A stretch of 64,000 nucleotides of DNA from JALYOC01 sp036675345 (GCA_036675345.1 JAKFFE010000020.1:372001-436000); one strand, 5' to 3'; positions 26,211-34,833 are shown, counted from the stretch's first letter. Translations and numbers: made by a program. Notes: generated from the letters alone by a model not told the origin.

Positions 26211-26438
26211 ATGGCAGACAGCGTCTACAAGGTGATCGAGTTGGTGGGCACCAGCACTGAGGGCTGGGAGAAGGCGGCGGCCAACGCGGTGGATCTGGCC
26301 TCCTCCTCGCTGCGCGATCTCCGCGTCGCGGAGGTGGTGCAGATGGACATGACCATCGATGGAAAGAAGCGGATCTACCGCACCAAGCTGAAGGTCTCGT
26401 TCAAGTTCGAAGCCAGCAAGCCGGCCAGCCGCAAGTAG
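26211..26438 (+). CDS. Dodecin-family flavin-binding protein
   Basis: The 75-residue protein matches dodecin throughout: VYKVIELVGTSTEGWEKAAANAVDLASSSLRDLR followed by VVQMDMTIDGKKRIYRTKLKVSFKFE. Dodecins assemble as hollow dodecamers that store or buffer riboflavin/FMN/FAD between stacked aromatic residues. The aromatic Trp of the helix (GWEKA) is present. The usual WFEV segment reads LRVAEVVQ here, so the canonical flavin-stacking Trp is missing. It is monocistronic, after the S41 peptidase. Confidence 0.9.
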   Translation: MADSVYKVIELVGTSTEGWEKAAANAVDLASSSLRDLRVAEVVQMDMTIDGKKRIYRTKLKVSFKFEASKPASRK

Positions 26439-26621
26439 TCCGGAGAGACGGCCTGCATCACCCCCGGGTGGTGCGGGTCCTCTCGACCATGGTGGCCCCG
26501 GTTACCGGGTCCTCCCGGACCCCATGCCGGTGGTTGACCCGGAAGGCGCCGTTTCTCCTCCAGTCGTTCCGGGGGATTCGCCACCCCGGAGCCTGGCCAG
26601 CCGCTTGCTACTCCAGCGCCC

Positions 26622-27833
26622 GTGTACGCCCTGCCCGAATCCAACCGAGTGCTGGTGATTGACGACAGTTCGCTGGTCCGCTCCTGGGTGGAGCTGGAGC
26701 TGTACGGGGCCGGCTACAAGGTCCACACCGCCGACTCCGGGATGGCCGGCCTGCAGGAGGTGGAGACCTTCAAGCCGGACGTGGTGCTGTGCGACATGAA
26801 CATGCCCGGGATGTCCGGGCTGGATGTGGTGCGCGCCCTGAGGCTGAGGTCCCCCGAATTGCCGGTGGTGATCTACACCGAGCAGCAGGAGATCCCGGTG
26901 GCAGTGGAGGCGCTGCGGCTGGGCGCCTGCGGCTATGTGATCAAGGCCGAGGATCCCGAACCGCTGCGTCGCGAGCTGGACACCGCGCTGCAGTACCGGA
27001 GCCTGTGGTCCCGCCAGAAGGCACTGGAGGAGGCCAACGCCAGCTACCAGAAGGACCTGGAGAAGATGGTGGCGGACAAGACCGCCGAGATTGCCCGCCT
27101 CCAGCACCTCCGCGCCCAGGCGGAGAAGCTGGCAGCGCTGGGCACGGTGGTGGCCGGGGTGGCGCACGAGATCAACAACCCGCTGGCGGTGGTGCTGGCC
27201 AACCTGCGCTGGGTGGCCACCCTGGACGAGGATCCCCACGCCACCCCGGAGGAGCAGCGGCTGGCCATCGCCGAGGCCATCCAGTGCGGGGAGCGGATCC
27301 AGCGGATCGTCAAGGACCTGCGCCGGGTCTCTCATCCGGGCGTGGCCACCGGCGCCTGCTTCCTCTCCGAGGCGATGCGCGAGGCGCTGGTGGTGATGCG
27401 CGAGCACACCCCGGCCGCGGTCCGACTGGAGGTGCCCGCGCCCCCCGCGGTGCTGGCCGGGTTGGCGCAGGACGACCTGGTGACCGTGATCAGCAATCTG
27501 CTGATCAACGCGGTGCACGCGGTGGAGGGCCGGCCGGCTCCGCTGGTGCGGATGACCACCGAGTCCCGCCCGGCGGGGCTGCTGCTGCGGGTGACCGACA
27601 ACGGGATGGGCATTGCCCCCGAATACCTGGCCCGGGTCCGGGATCCGTTCTTCACCACCAAGGCCCCCGGCCGCGGCACCGGACTGGGGCTGTCCCTGGT
27701 GGACCGGATCATCCGCGAGGCCGGCGGCGAGATGTCGATCCAGAGCGCGGTCGGCGAGGGGACCACCATCACCCTCTCCCTGCCCACCGCCGCCACCGAG
27801 GTCCCGCCCTCCCGCCTGGCTCCCGCGGCCTGA
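26622..27833 (+). CDS. Response-regulator/histidine-kinase hybrid
   Basis: The 403-residue cytosolic protein starts at GTG. An N-terminal receiver domain has D14/D15, phosphoacceptor D58 (VVLCDMNMPG), T86 and K108. A coiled-coil linker (about 125-165) leads to a HisKA helix with H182 in GVAHEINNPLAVV and a HATPase_c domain (VISNLLINAVHA, DNGMGI, GRGTGLGLSLV). This REC-HK order lets the phosphorylated receiver control the kinase. No partner regulator is adjacent. Its stop codon lies inside the first unit of a 31-bp tandem repeat array. The 183-bp gap to dodecin shows nothing I recognise. Confidence 0.88.
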   Translation: MYALPESNRVLVIDDSSLVRSWVELELYGAGYKVHTADSGMAGLQEVETFKPDVVLCDMNMPGMSGLDVVRALRLRSPELPVVIYTEQQEIPVAVEALRLGACGYVIKAEDPEPLRRELDTALQYRSLWSRQKALEEANASYQKDLEKMVADKTAEIARLQHLRAQAEKLAALGTVVAGVAHEINNPLAVVLANLRWVATLDEDPHATPEEQRLAIAEAIQCGERIQRIVKDLRRVSHPGVATGACFLSEAMREALVVMREHTPAAVRLEVPAPPAVLAGLAQDDLVTVISNLLINAVHAVEGRPAPLVRMTTESRPAGLLLRVTDNGMGIAPEYLARVRDPFFTTKAPGRGTGLGLSLVDRIIREAGGEMSIQSAVGEGTTITLSLPTAATEVPPSRLAPAA

Positions 27834-28077
27834 CCCGCGCCGCCTCGTCACGCCGGCTGCCTGGCCCGCGCCGCCTCATCGCGCCGGCTGCCTGACCCGC
27901 GCCGCCCCGTCACGCCGGCTGCCTGACCCGTGCCGCCTCGTCACGCCGGCTGCCTGGCCCGCGCCGCCCCATCGCTCCGGCTGCCTGACCCGTGCCGCCC
28001 CGTCACGCCGGCTGCCTGGCCCGCGCCGCCCCATCGCTCCGGCTGCCTGACCCGCGCCGCCCCATCGCTCCGGCTGC
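27830..28077. repeat. Eight tandem 31-bp repeats
   Basis: Eight head-to-tail units of exactly 31 bp start with CTGACCCG or CTGGCCCG and end with CCGGCTGC. Two sequence classes differ in the middle: CGTCACGC in units 1, 3, 4 and 6; CATCGCTC in units 5, 7 and 8; unit 2 is intermediate. There are no spacers, so it is not a CRISPR. The array begins at the last codon of the hybrid kinase gene, whose stop is in unit 1. It is followed by 10 bases of a partial ninth unit. Confidence 0.95.
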
Positions 28078-28143
28078 CTGAGCCGCGATGTTGCCGGACT
28101 TCTCGGCCAGCGCCTTGTCCACGTTGGCGTAGGGCGACTCCAT
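28003..28143 (-). CDS. Short reading frame running into the tandem repeats
   Basis: A 46-residue frame begins ATG at 28143 after AGCAGGACC. Its first 21 residues (starting MESPYANVDKALAEKSGNIA) use codons typical of real genes here. The remaining half is encoded by the tandem repeats and reads as Gly/Arg/Ala-rich sequence. It may be a small gene whose 3' end was replaced by array expansion, or chance. I recognise no family. Confidence 0.25.
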   Translation of the reverse strand: MESPYANVDKALAEKSGNIAAQAAGAMGRRGSGSRSDGAARARQPA

Positions 28144-28427
28144 GGTCCTGCTGGACGCCCTGGTCCGCTCCGTTGTTCCTGGGCACCCCGGAGCAGAGCT
28201 GCGGCGCGTTCGTTCCGGAGATCGCGCATCCTCTCCGCGCCCAGGCCCAGAGGTGCAGGCCCTGGGCGAGGCGGGGACCACGGTGACCCGCGCCGCCACC
28301 TCGGCTCCTCCCCGCGATTTCACCGCCGCCCTCCCCTCCGGCGGGCCCCCCTTCCCGTCCGCTGGTGGACCGTGTCGCTGCCGCGAGGGCAGTTGCCCCT
28401 CCTCCGGGGCAAGGCCACCCTGCAGGA
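28144..28427. other. Gene-poor stretch before the Ser/Thr kinase gene
   Basis: I see no gene, RNA or convincing promoter in this stretch. It separates the repeat array from the kinase. An in-frame GTG at 28365 would extend the kinase into it by 21 residues, but no ribosome site supports that. Confidence 0.5.
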
Positions 28428-30971
28428 GTGCCGATCGAACCGGGGGGAAGGCTCGGTCCCTATGAAGTCCTGGCCCTGCTGGGGACGGGCGGAATGGGGC
28501 GGGTGTTCCGGGCCCACGACACCCGGCTGGATCGCGACGTGGCGATCAAGGTCCTGCTGAAGGGCGCCGGCGGCGACGAGGACCGCCTCCGCCGCTTCGA
28601 ACAGGAGGCGCGGGTGATCGGCGCTTTGAACCACCCCAACGTGGTGGTGATCCACGACACCGGCCGCGACGAGGGTTCGCCCTACCTGGTGACCGAGCTG
28701 CTGGAGGGGGACACCCTGCGCGAACGGCTGCGCCGGGGGCCGCTCACCGAGCGCAAGGCGGTGGAAATTGCGATCCAGATCGCCCGCGGGCTGGCGGCGG
28801 CGCACGACAAGGGAATCACCCACCGGGATCTCAAGCCGGAGAACGTGTTCCTCACCCGCGATGGTCAGGTGAAGATCCTGGACTTCGGCCTGGCCCACAT
28901 CGGCCGCACCGAACCGGGAGGACCGGAGACCGGCTCCGGATCCGGCTCCGGAAACGGCACCCTCAGTCTCTCCGGAGCGGTGATGGGCACCGCCGGCTAC
29001 ATGGCGCCCGAGCAGATCCGGGGCCGACCGGTGGACCCCCGCGCGGACATCTTCGCCCTGGGGGCCGTGCTCTACGAGTTGCTCTGCGGCCGGCGCGCCT
29101 TCCCGGGGGAGACCGCGGTCGATCGCGGACTAGAGGCCCTCCACTCCGAACCGCGGGGGCTGGCGGCCATCTCCGGTCTCTCCCCCTCGCTGGTGGCGCT
29201 GGTCTCCCGCTGTCTGGAGAAGCGCCCCGAGGATCGCTTCCAGTCCGCCCACGACGTGGCCTTCGCGCTGGAGACCTACCCGACCCAGCCCTGGGACCCG
29301 GGACCCGGGACCCGCCGCCGCCGTCAGTGGAACAAGGAGCTGTGGGTGGCCGGGGTGGCCACCTTGCTGCTGCTGGCGCTGGCGGGGGGAATGCGGCTGT
29401 GGCGTTCCACCCGGGAGGAGCTGCTGCCCCGGCCCAGCTTCACCCGCGTCACCTACCGCCCGATGGTGCTGGGCCCGGCCCGCTTTGCTCCGGACGAGCA
29501 GACGGTCTTGCTGACCGCCAACCTCGAGGGCGGCCCCCGGGTCTACGCCACCTTGCCGGAGTGGATGGAGCTGCGGCCGCTGACCGCAACGGGCCACTCG
29601 CTCTCCGCGGTCTCCCAGGACTCGGAGCTGGCGGTCTTGACCTCCGGGATCCAGGGCCGGCTGGGCCGGGTGGGGATGACCAGCAGCGCGGTGCGGGAGG
29701 TGGCCGAGCACGCGGACTCCGCCGACTTCGCTCCCTCCGGGGAGCTGATGATCGTCCAGTCGGTGGCCCCTCTTCGCTCCTTCATCGAGTACCCGATCGG
29801 CAAGGTGATCTTCGAGACCGACGCCGGCCTCGACAGCTGCCGCTTCTCCCCGGACGGGAAGCGGATCGCCTGCATCCACCGCCACCCGGGGGTGTTCGAC
29901 CTGGACGTGCCGGGAGTGGTCCTGGTGATCGACCTCCAGGGACGCAGCCAGGAGGTGGGCGGGTGGTGGAACAACATCCAGGGGCTGGCCTGGGCGCCGG
30001 GCGAGGAGATCTGGATCTCCGCCACCCGCCAGGGACAACAGCGGGGGCTGTTCGGAGTGGACCTGCGGGGGCAGGTGCGGCCGCTGCTGATCGCCCCCAC
30101 CGACCTGCTGCTCCACGATGTCTCGCACGGCGGCAGGGCGCTGATCCGACGCGGCGACGGGGGCCGCTCGGTCCGGCTGCTGTCTGGGGACGGAGAGGAG
30201 CGGGACCTCAGCTGGCTGGCCTACTCGGCGGCGGTGGACCTGACCGCCGACGGCAAGCAACTGCTGCTGGTGGAGGACCGTGGCACCTTCCTGCGTCCGG
30301 TGGACGGAGCGGCCGCGGTGCTGGTGGCCCAGGGGGTGGAGGGGCGCGCCATCTCCTCCGACGGACGCACGGTGCTGGCCTGCGCGGATCCACCGCGCTG
30401 TTCGATGCGGCGGCTGATTCCCACCGGGGTGGGCCTACCGGTGGATCTCCCCCGGGGAGCGGTGGATCAGTTCTGGGACGCGCGCTTCTTCGATTCAGAC
30501 CGGCAGCTGGTCTTCACCGGCCGGGCGGATGGAGAGTCTCTGCCCCGGGTGTGGACCCAGGGGCTGGAGGGAGAGCCGCGGCCGATCAGCCCACCGGGGA
30601 TCCACTCTCCCCTCCCCTCTCCCGACGGGCAGTGGTTCGCTGCCCAGCAGGACTCGGGGGTGGTGTTGCTCCCGCTGCAGGGCGGAGTGCCGGCCCCGCT
30701 GCCAGGAGATCTCCAGGGCAAACCGGTGGGCTGGACCCGGGAGGGTCAGCTGCTGGTCGCCCGGTTGGAGGAGAAGAGACTGGTCGTCCAGAAGGTGAAC
30801 GTCCGCACCGGACAGGGGCGGGTGTGGCGGACCTTGAAGCCTCCCGACCGTTCGGGCTTCCTCCGCTTCGAGGGCGTGGTCACCCATCCGGACGGCCAGG
30901 TGGCGTACACCTTCCTGTGGGGGACCGGCGACCTGTTCATCGTCGACGGTCTCACCGCAGGGAGGCGCTAA
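28428..30971 (+). CDS. Ser/Thr protein kinase with TolB/PD40-like C-terminal domain
   Basis: A Hanks-type kinase domain lies at the N-terminus: glycine loop LLGTGGMGRVF, VAIKVL, HRDLKPENVFL, DFGLAHIG, then a Gly/Ser-rich activation insert, GTAGYMAPEQI and the DIFALG segment. A single membrane helix (ELWVAGVATLLLLALAGG) follows. A large periplasmic half of PD40/WD40-like blades (CRFSPDGKRIACI, LTADGKQLLLV, LPSPDGQWFA) probably forms a propeller sensor. The architecture (kinase-TM-propeller, 847 residues) is common in myxobacteria and acidobacteria. The start is uncertain: GTG 28428 is chosen because the kinase domain begins soon after. The stop overlaps the 3' end of the convergent small gene by 4 bp. 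Confidence 0.88.
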   Translation: MPIEPGGRLGPYEVLALLGTGGMGRVFRAHDTRLDRDVAIKVLLKGAGGDEDRLRRFEQEARVIGALNHPNVVVIHDTGRDEGSPYLVTELLEGDTLRERLRRGPLTERKAVEIAIQIARGLAAAHDKGITHRDLKPENVFLTRDGQVKILDFGLAHIGRTEPGGPETGSGSGSGNGTLSLSGAVMGTAGYMAPEQIRGRPVDPRADIFALGAVLYELLCGRRAFPGETAVDRGLEALHSEPRGLAAISGLSPSLVALVSRCLEKRPEDRFQSAHDVAFALETYPTQPWDPGPGTRRRRQWNKELWVAGVATLLLLALAGGMRLWRSTREELLPRPSFTRVTYRPMVLGPARFAPDEQTVLLTANLEGGPRVYATLPEWMELRPLTATGHSLSAVSQDSELAVLTSGIQGRLGRVGMTSSAVREVAEHADSADFAPSGELMIVQSVAPLRSFIEYPIGKVIFETDAGLDSCRFSPDGKRIACIHRHPGVFDLDVPGVVLVIDLQGRSQEVGGWWNNIQGLAWAPGEEIWISATRQGQQRGLFGVDLRGQVRPLLIAPTDLLLHDVSHGGRALIRRGDGGRSVRLLSGDGEERDLSWLAYSAAVDLTADGKQLLLVEDRGTFLRPVDGAAAVLVAQGVEGRAISSDGRTVLACADPPRCSMRRLIPTGVGLPVDLPRGAVDQFWDARFFDSDRQLVFTGRADGESLPRVWTQGLEGEPRPISPPGIHSPLPSPDGQWFAAQQDSGVVLLPLQGGVPAPLPGDLQGKPVGWTREGQLLVARLEEKRLVVQKVNVRTGQGRVWRTLKPPDRSGFLRFEGVVTHPDGQVAYTFLWGTGDLFIVDGLTAGRR

Positions 30972-31177
30972 CCGACGCTGGGAACCGTCAGCGTGTCACG
31001 CGAAGAGACGGAGGGAGCCGAATCGGGTCGCTCCTGTCGCTCCTCGATCGGCGCACCCTCGGCAGGTACGTCGTTGGGGAATGGCATCTTCGCCAGGGTG
31101 GCGATGGTTCCCGCGGCGATCACCGCCCAGGTACCCATCAGCAAGCCGGGAAGTGCGAACAACTTGAGCGTTTCCAT
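30968..31177 (-). CDS. Small single-span membrane protein
   Basis: The 69-residue protein starts METLKLFALPGLLMGTWAVIAAGTI..., with one membrane helix (about 8-29), then a polar Pro/Glu/Ser-rich tail. AAGGAAGATGAGCC precedes the ATG. A candidate sigma-54 promoter lies about 47 bp upstream, and the gene follows the FHA-type sigma-54 activator gene on the same strand. It could be that activator's target. I recognise no family. Confidence 0.6.
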   Translation of the reverse strand: METLKLFALPGLLMGTWAVIAAGTIATLAKMPFPNDVPAEGAPIEERQERPDSAPSVSSRDTLTVPSVG

Positions 31178-31223
31178 GGCTCATCTTCCTTTCTGGAGAC
31201 CGGGGTCTCCGACCATCCACAAC

Positions 31224-31240
31224 AGCATCGTCCGTGCCAA
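31224..31240 (-). promoter_or_regulatory. Candidate sigma-54 promoter
   Basis: On the minus strand the sequence reads TTGGCACGGACGATGCT. The -24 element (TTGGCACG) is perfect, the spacing is correct, and the -12 element ATGCT differs from TTGCT by one base. It lies in the intergenic region about 47 bp before the small membrane protein gene. Confidence 0.6.
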
Positions 31241-31309
31241 CCCAAGTGTCCGTGAACCCGGGGCGGGTTGCGGAGGCGACACGGTTGGCGGCTGTGTCGC
31301 TGTGTCATG

Positions 31310-32716
31310 TCAGTGGCGCAGGGTGGCGAGGTCGATCTCGTAGCGGTGGATCCACCGCTGCACCTGGGTGCGGCCCTTCTGGAGCCGGCGGGCCACCTCG
31401 GCCACGTTCCCTTCCTCGGCGGCAAGCAGCCTCAGCAGCTGGTCGCGGTGCGCCTGCTCCTCGGGAGTCAAAGGCCGGTGGCGTTCCTCGTCGGAATGCG
31501 CGGGCAACACCAGCACCGGCGCGGGTTCACGGATCGCCCGCGGCAGATGCTGCAGCGCGATCGGCCCGGCTCCGGCCAGCACCGCCGCCGACTCCAGGCT
31601 GCGCTCCAGCTCCCGGATGTTCCCCGGCCATCGGTACAGCATCAGGGCCCGCGCCGCCTCCAGCGTGAAGCCCATCCCCGGCTCCACCCCCATCCGCCCC
31701 AGCAACTCGCCCACCAGCAGCCCCAGGTCCTCGCGGCGATCCCTCAGTGAAGGCAGCGACGCGGTCAGCCCGGAGATGCGGGAGAGCAGATCCACCCGGA
31801 AGCTTCCCTGCGAGACCAGCGCCTCCAGATCCTGATGGGTGGCGCACACCACCCGGAGGTCCACCGGCAGCGGCTGGATGCCCCCCACCGGGGTGACCTC
31901 GCGCTCCTGCAGCGCGCGCAGCAGCGCAGGCTGGGAGGACAGCGGGAGATCGCCCACCTCGTCCAGCAGCAGGGTGCCGTGGTCGGACGCGCGCAGCAGC
32001 CCGGACGATTCCCGGGTGGCGCCGGTGAACGCGCCGCGCCGGTGACCGAACAGCTCCGACTCGATCAGGTCCTCGGGAATGGCGCCGCAGTTGACCGCCA
32101 CGAACCGCCCCGGCCGGCCGGAGAGGTGGTGGAGGTTGCGCGCGGCCACCTCCTTGCCGCTCCCGGTCTCGCCGCGCAGCACCACCGGCACCGTGGACGG
32201 GGCGACCTTGGCCAGCAGGGAGAGATCCTCCTCCCAGGCCGGGTGCAGGGTCACCGTCCCCGGGCGCGCGGGCAGCTTCGGCTGCAGGTCGGGACCGCCC
32301 TCCAGCGCCCGTCCCGCCTGCCGGAACAGGAAGAAGGAGCGGCCAATCTCGAAGACGTCGCCATCCTCCAGACGCCGCCGCTGGATGTCGTCGCCGTTGA
32401 CCCAGGTGCCATTCTTGGAGCCCAGATCATCCACCACCCACTCGCCCATCACCCGCTGCAGCCGGGCGTGGGTGCGGGAGACCAGCGAGTCCCCCAGCGC
32501 CATCAACAGCCCGTGCTCGCGGGGATCGCCGGGGCGGGTGACGCCGAAGCAGGCGCCCCGGCCAAAGGTCACCTCATCGACCTGGCGCAGGTTGAAGCGG
32601 GCCGGCGGGGCGAACGGCTGCTCGGCCCGGAGCACCAACGACAGCCACGGACCGGCCCGGTGCTGCTCCGGCCTTGATTCCCCGTGGCGCGATTCTGTGC
32701 TGTCCGGTGCCCGCAT
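31310..32716 (-). CDS. FHA-domain sigma-54-dependent transcriptional activator
   Basis: The 468-residue protein has three domains. An FHA domain (about 48-132) has the phosphothreonine-binding motifs FGRG, SLVSRTHARL and GSKNGTWVNG. An AAA+ domain follows with Walker A GETGSGKE (182-189), the sigma-54-contacting GAFTGA loop (228-233), Walker B LLLDEVGD (249-256) and WPGNIRELE. A Fis-type HTH ends it (EGNVAEVARRLQKGRTQVQRW). FHA input implies control by a Ser/Thr kinase, and one is encoded 340 bp away (28428-30971). The ATG follows GAGGAAAGAAG. The gene follows two hypothetical genes on the same strand. Confidence 0.93.
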   Translation of the reverse strand: MRAPDSTESRHGESRPEQHRAGPWLSLVLRAEQPFAPPARFNLRQVDEVTFGRGACFGVTRPGDPREHGLLMALGDSLVSRTHARLQRVMGEWVVDDLGSKNGTWVNGDDIQRRRLEDGDVFEIGRSFFLFRQAGRALEGGPDLQPKLPARPGTVTLHPAWEEDLSLLAKVAPSTVPVVLRGETGSGKEVAARNLHHLSGRPGRFVAVNCGAIPEDLIESELFGHRRGAFTGATRESSGLLRASDHGTLLLDEVGDLPLSSQPALLRALQEREVTPVGGIQPLPVDLRVVCATHQDLEALVSQGSFRVDLLSRISGLTASLPSLRDRREDLGLLVGELLGRMGVEPGMGFTLEAARALMLYRWPGNIRELERSLESAAVLAGAGPIALQHLPRAIREPAPVLVLPAHSDEERHRPLTPEEQAHRDQLLRLLAAEEGNVAEVARRLQKGRTQVQRWIHRYEIDLATLRH

Positions 32717-32764
32717 CTTCTTTCCTCATCCAAGAGGAAGGAGCGGGAACCCTCGGCTTGTGAC

Positions 32765-33319
32765 TCAGGCCCGCAGCTTCTCCCTCAACTCCTTGGCCCG
32801 GCCCTGAAGCTCGGGATCCATGGAGGTCATCTCGATGGACTTGAGCCGCTCATCCAGGCTCTTGGGCGCCTTGCCCTTCAGCTTGCCGTCCTGCTGCAGC
32901 TGTTCGAGCTTGCCCATCGCCTTGTCCACGATGCGGTCGCGGGGATGATCCAGCAGCGAGTCCAGGAAGAACGCGTCCTCCGGGAGCTCGGGGTACTTCT
33001 CCAGATACTCCACCACGCCGGCGACCCAGCCCTTGCGGTCCAGCTCCCGCAACTTGAGCATGGCGTCCTTCTGGGCCTGGCGCTTGCCATCCGGATCGAA
33101 CGTCTTGGCCAGGCCGGCGGGCAGCGCTCCTCCGGTGAACAGGGAGTCCGCCGCCACCTTGTACTTCTCGTAGGACGCGCTGCGCTCGATCCGCTGCTGC
33201 GACGGGTCGTCCTGCCGCGAGTGGTACTTGGACTTGCCCCGGTTGGCGTCCATCTCCCGGAAGGATTTGGTGCGCTTGCCGGTGAAACCGCCGCCGCTGT
33301 CGTCTCTGTCCTTCGCCAT
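32765..33319 (-). CDS. Charged cytoplasmic hypothetical protein
   Basis: The 184-residue hydrophilic protein has a Gly/Lys/Arg-rich, likely disordered N-terminus (residues 1-50) and a helical C-terminal part rich in Leu, Lys and Glu. There is no signal peptide or membrane segment, and I recognise no domain. It sits 12 bp after the 33332-34099 gene and 48 bp before the FHA activator gene on the same strand, so it is probably co-transcribed with both. Confidence 0.72.
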   Translation of the reverse strand: MAKDRDDSGGGFTGKRTKSFREMDANRGKSKYHSRQDDPSQQRIERSASYEKYKVAADSLFTGGALPAGLAKTFDPDGKRQAQKDAMLKLRELDRKGWVAGVVEYLEKYPELPEDAFFLDSLLDHPRDRIVDKAMGKLEQLQQDGKLKGKAPKSLDERLKSIEMTSMDPELQGRAKELREKLRA

Positions 33320-33331
33320 CTTCCTGCCTAT

Positions 33332-34099
33332 CTAGGGGCGGCGCGCATTCCAGAGCGCGCCCAGCAACCGCCCCACGGTGTCGCGCAGCTTGCCGACCTC
33401 CTCGGGCGGCAGCGGCGCTTCCTCGTCCTGCTCGGCCTCGAAGATCGCCTCCTCCACATAGGAGATAAGCGCCTGCGGGACCGGCTTGCCGCCCTGCTGA
33501 ACCTTCCCGGTGAGCGTGCGTTCATCCACACTGACCACACCGGCGGGCCATCCCAGCTCGATCATCGAGTGCAGCTCGAGCAGCAGATGGCGGGCGACCA
33601 GGTAACCATTGTCTGACAGCCCGACCTCGTCAAGGTGGGTCAGCAGCGCGTCCTGACGGTTCTCGAACGCATGCACCCGCTTGGTGCGCTCGCGCTCGGA
33701 GATGTCCTCCAGGTACGTCCAGGCGGTCTCCACCCAGTCCTCCGAGGGGCCCTCGTCCTCGAACTCCCCCGGATGCACCGGTTCGGGCTTCTTCGGCTTC
33801 GGGGGCCGCGGCACCTTCTGCCGGGGCAGCGGCTGTCCGGTGGCCAGCAGATCCCAGAGCCCCAGCAGGTTCTGGAAGGTCAGCTGCGCCTGAAGCGGAT
33901 CCCCGAACTGGGGTTCACCCTCGAAGAGCTCGGGGATGAGGTCGCCTGCCTGCTCGCCCGCCTCCTGGGCCTCCCTCATCTTCTCGATCACCTGATCCAG
34001 CGAGTACGGACTGCCCGCCAGCTGGATCAGCTCCCCCAGCACCTCCGGCCCTTCGTAGTGCCGGGAAAAATCCTTCCCTCTGATCCGGTTCTTGCCCAT
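33332..34099 (-). CDS. Hypothetical cytoplasmic protein
   Basis: The 255-residue acidic protein contains a proline/lysine linker (PRQKVPRPPKPKKPEPVHPG) between two helical regions. The second region (WVETAWTYLEDISERERTKRVHAFENRQ ... ARHLLLELHSMIELG) looks globular. No catalytic or binding motif is recognised. It is the first gene of the minus-strand group 33332-34099, 32765-33319 and 31310-32716, and its start faces the divergent gene at 34291 across 191 bp that should hold both promoters. Confidence 0.7.
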   Translation of the reverse strand: MGKNRIRGKDFSRHYEGPEVLGELIQLAGSPYSLDQVIEKMREAQEAGEQAGDLIPELFEGEPQFGDPLQAQLTFQNLLGLWDLLATGQPLPRQKVPRPPKPKKPEPVHPGEFEDEGPSEDWVETAWTYLEDISERERTKRVHAFENRQDALLTHLDEVGLSDNGYLVARHLLLELHSMIELGWPAGVVSVDERTLTGKVQQGGKPVPQALISYVEEAIFEAEQDEEAPLPPEEVGKLRDTVGRLLGALWNARRP

Positions 34100-34290
34100 T
34101 GGGTCGGGACTTAGGCTGCAGACCAGGCAGGCTCGTCAAGGGCCTCGTGTCGCTGGAAGACATCTCCCCGCAGCGCGGTTCGTATAGCAGCCGGGCAGGC
34201 GTGGCGATCCGGGGCTTACGTTGCCGTACCTCGTGTCGGGGCGAAGCTTCTCCAGAGAGAAACATCGACGCTCCAACGACGAGGTTACCG

Positions 34291-34728
34291 GTGGAAATGG
34301 AAAACGAGCAGGTCCAGCTGTCTCCCGGCTGCGAAGCAATCGTCGAAGATGAAGAGAAGCGCCGCTTGCTGTGGCTGATGGCCGAATACTTCCGGACCGT
34401 GGGGTACACCGACATCAAGGCGCGGCTGCCCGGGTTCATGCCGCCCCCGGTCCTGTCGGGGACGATCGAGGATCACCGTCCCGACTTCACCTGCCGGCAG
34501 TCGGATGCCGGCCGCACCCCGATCATCCTGGAGGTGATCACCCCCCACGTGGTGGAGGACCCGATGATGGAGAACCGCTGGTCGCTGCTCTCCAGCGCGG
34601 CGCGCCTCTACAACGCGGAGCTGCACTTCGTGGTGCCCAAGTGGTCGGTGGTGGGGTCCATCGAACCGCTGCTGCGCAGGCGGCTGACCCGCCTCGACCT
34701 GCCCTTCAACCGGGTATGGACGGTGTAG
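34291..34728 (+). CDS. Conserved hypothetical protein, possible nuclease-like fold
   Basis: The product is 145 residues. GTG at 34291 is six bases after GAGG and is preferred; ATG at 34297 is also possible. The centre has HRPDFTCRQS, then IILEVITPHVV, and a WSLLSSAARLYNAELHFVVPKW segment. The PD followed about 15 residues later by E-V-I recalls PD-(D/E)XK folds, but the motif Lys is Ile here, so an active nuclease is doubtful. It is soluble, lacks a signal peptide, and lies upstream of dnaJ. Confidence 0.68.
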   Translation: MEMENEQVQLSPGCEAIVEDEEKRRLLWLMAEYFRTVGYTDIKARLPGFMPPPVLSGTIEDHRPDFTCRQSDAGRTPIILEVITPHVVEDPMMENRWSLLSSAARLYNAELHFVVPKWSVVGSIEPLLRRRLTRLDLPFNRVWTV

Positions 34729-34739
34729 GAAGGCTCGGA

Positions 34740-34767
34740 TTGCTGAGCAAAGTCCCTGCGTTATATT
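34740..34767 (+). promoter_or_regulatory. Candidate housekeeping promoter of dnaJ
   Basis: TTGCTG and TATATT are separated by 16 bp in an unusually AT-rich gap, 67 bp before the dnaJ ATG. The -35 hexamer is part of an 11-bp palindrome TTGCTgAGCAA (34740-34750) that could be an operator. No CIRCE element is seen. Confidence 0.45.
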
Positions 34768-34833
34768 GCTCGCGGCTCTTCGCGTCGCGATAACGCACAA
34801 CAATTTCAAGGGCTTGGCTCAGAGGTTACAGCA

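Noticed and set aside
27830..28077. CRISPR array
   Set aside because: Units abut directly with no spacers and no cas genes are near.
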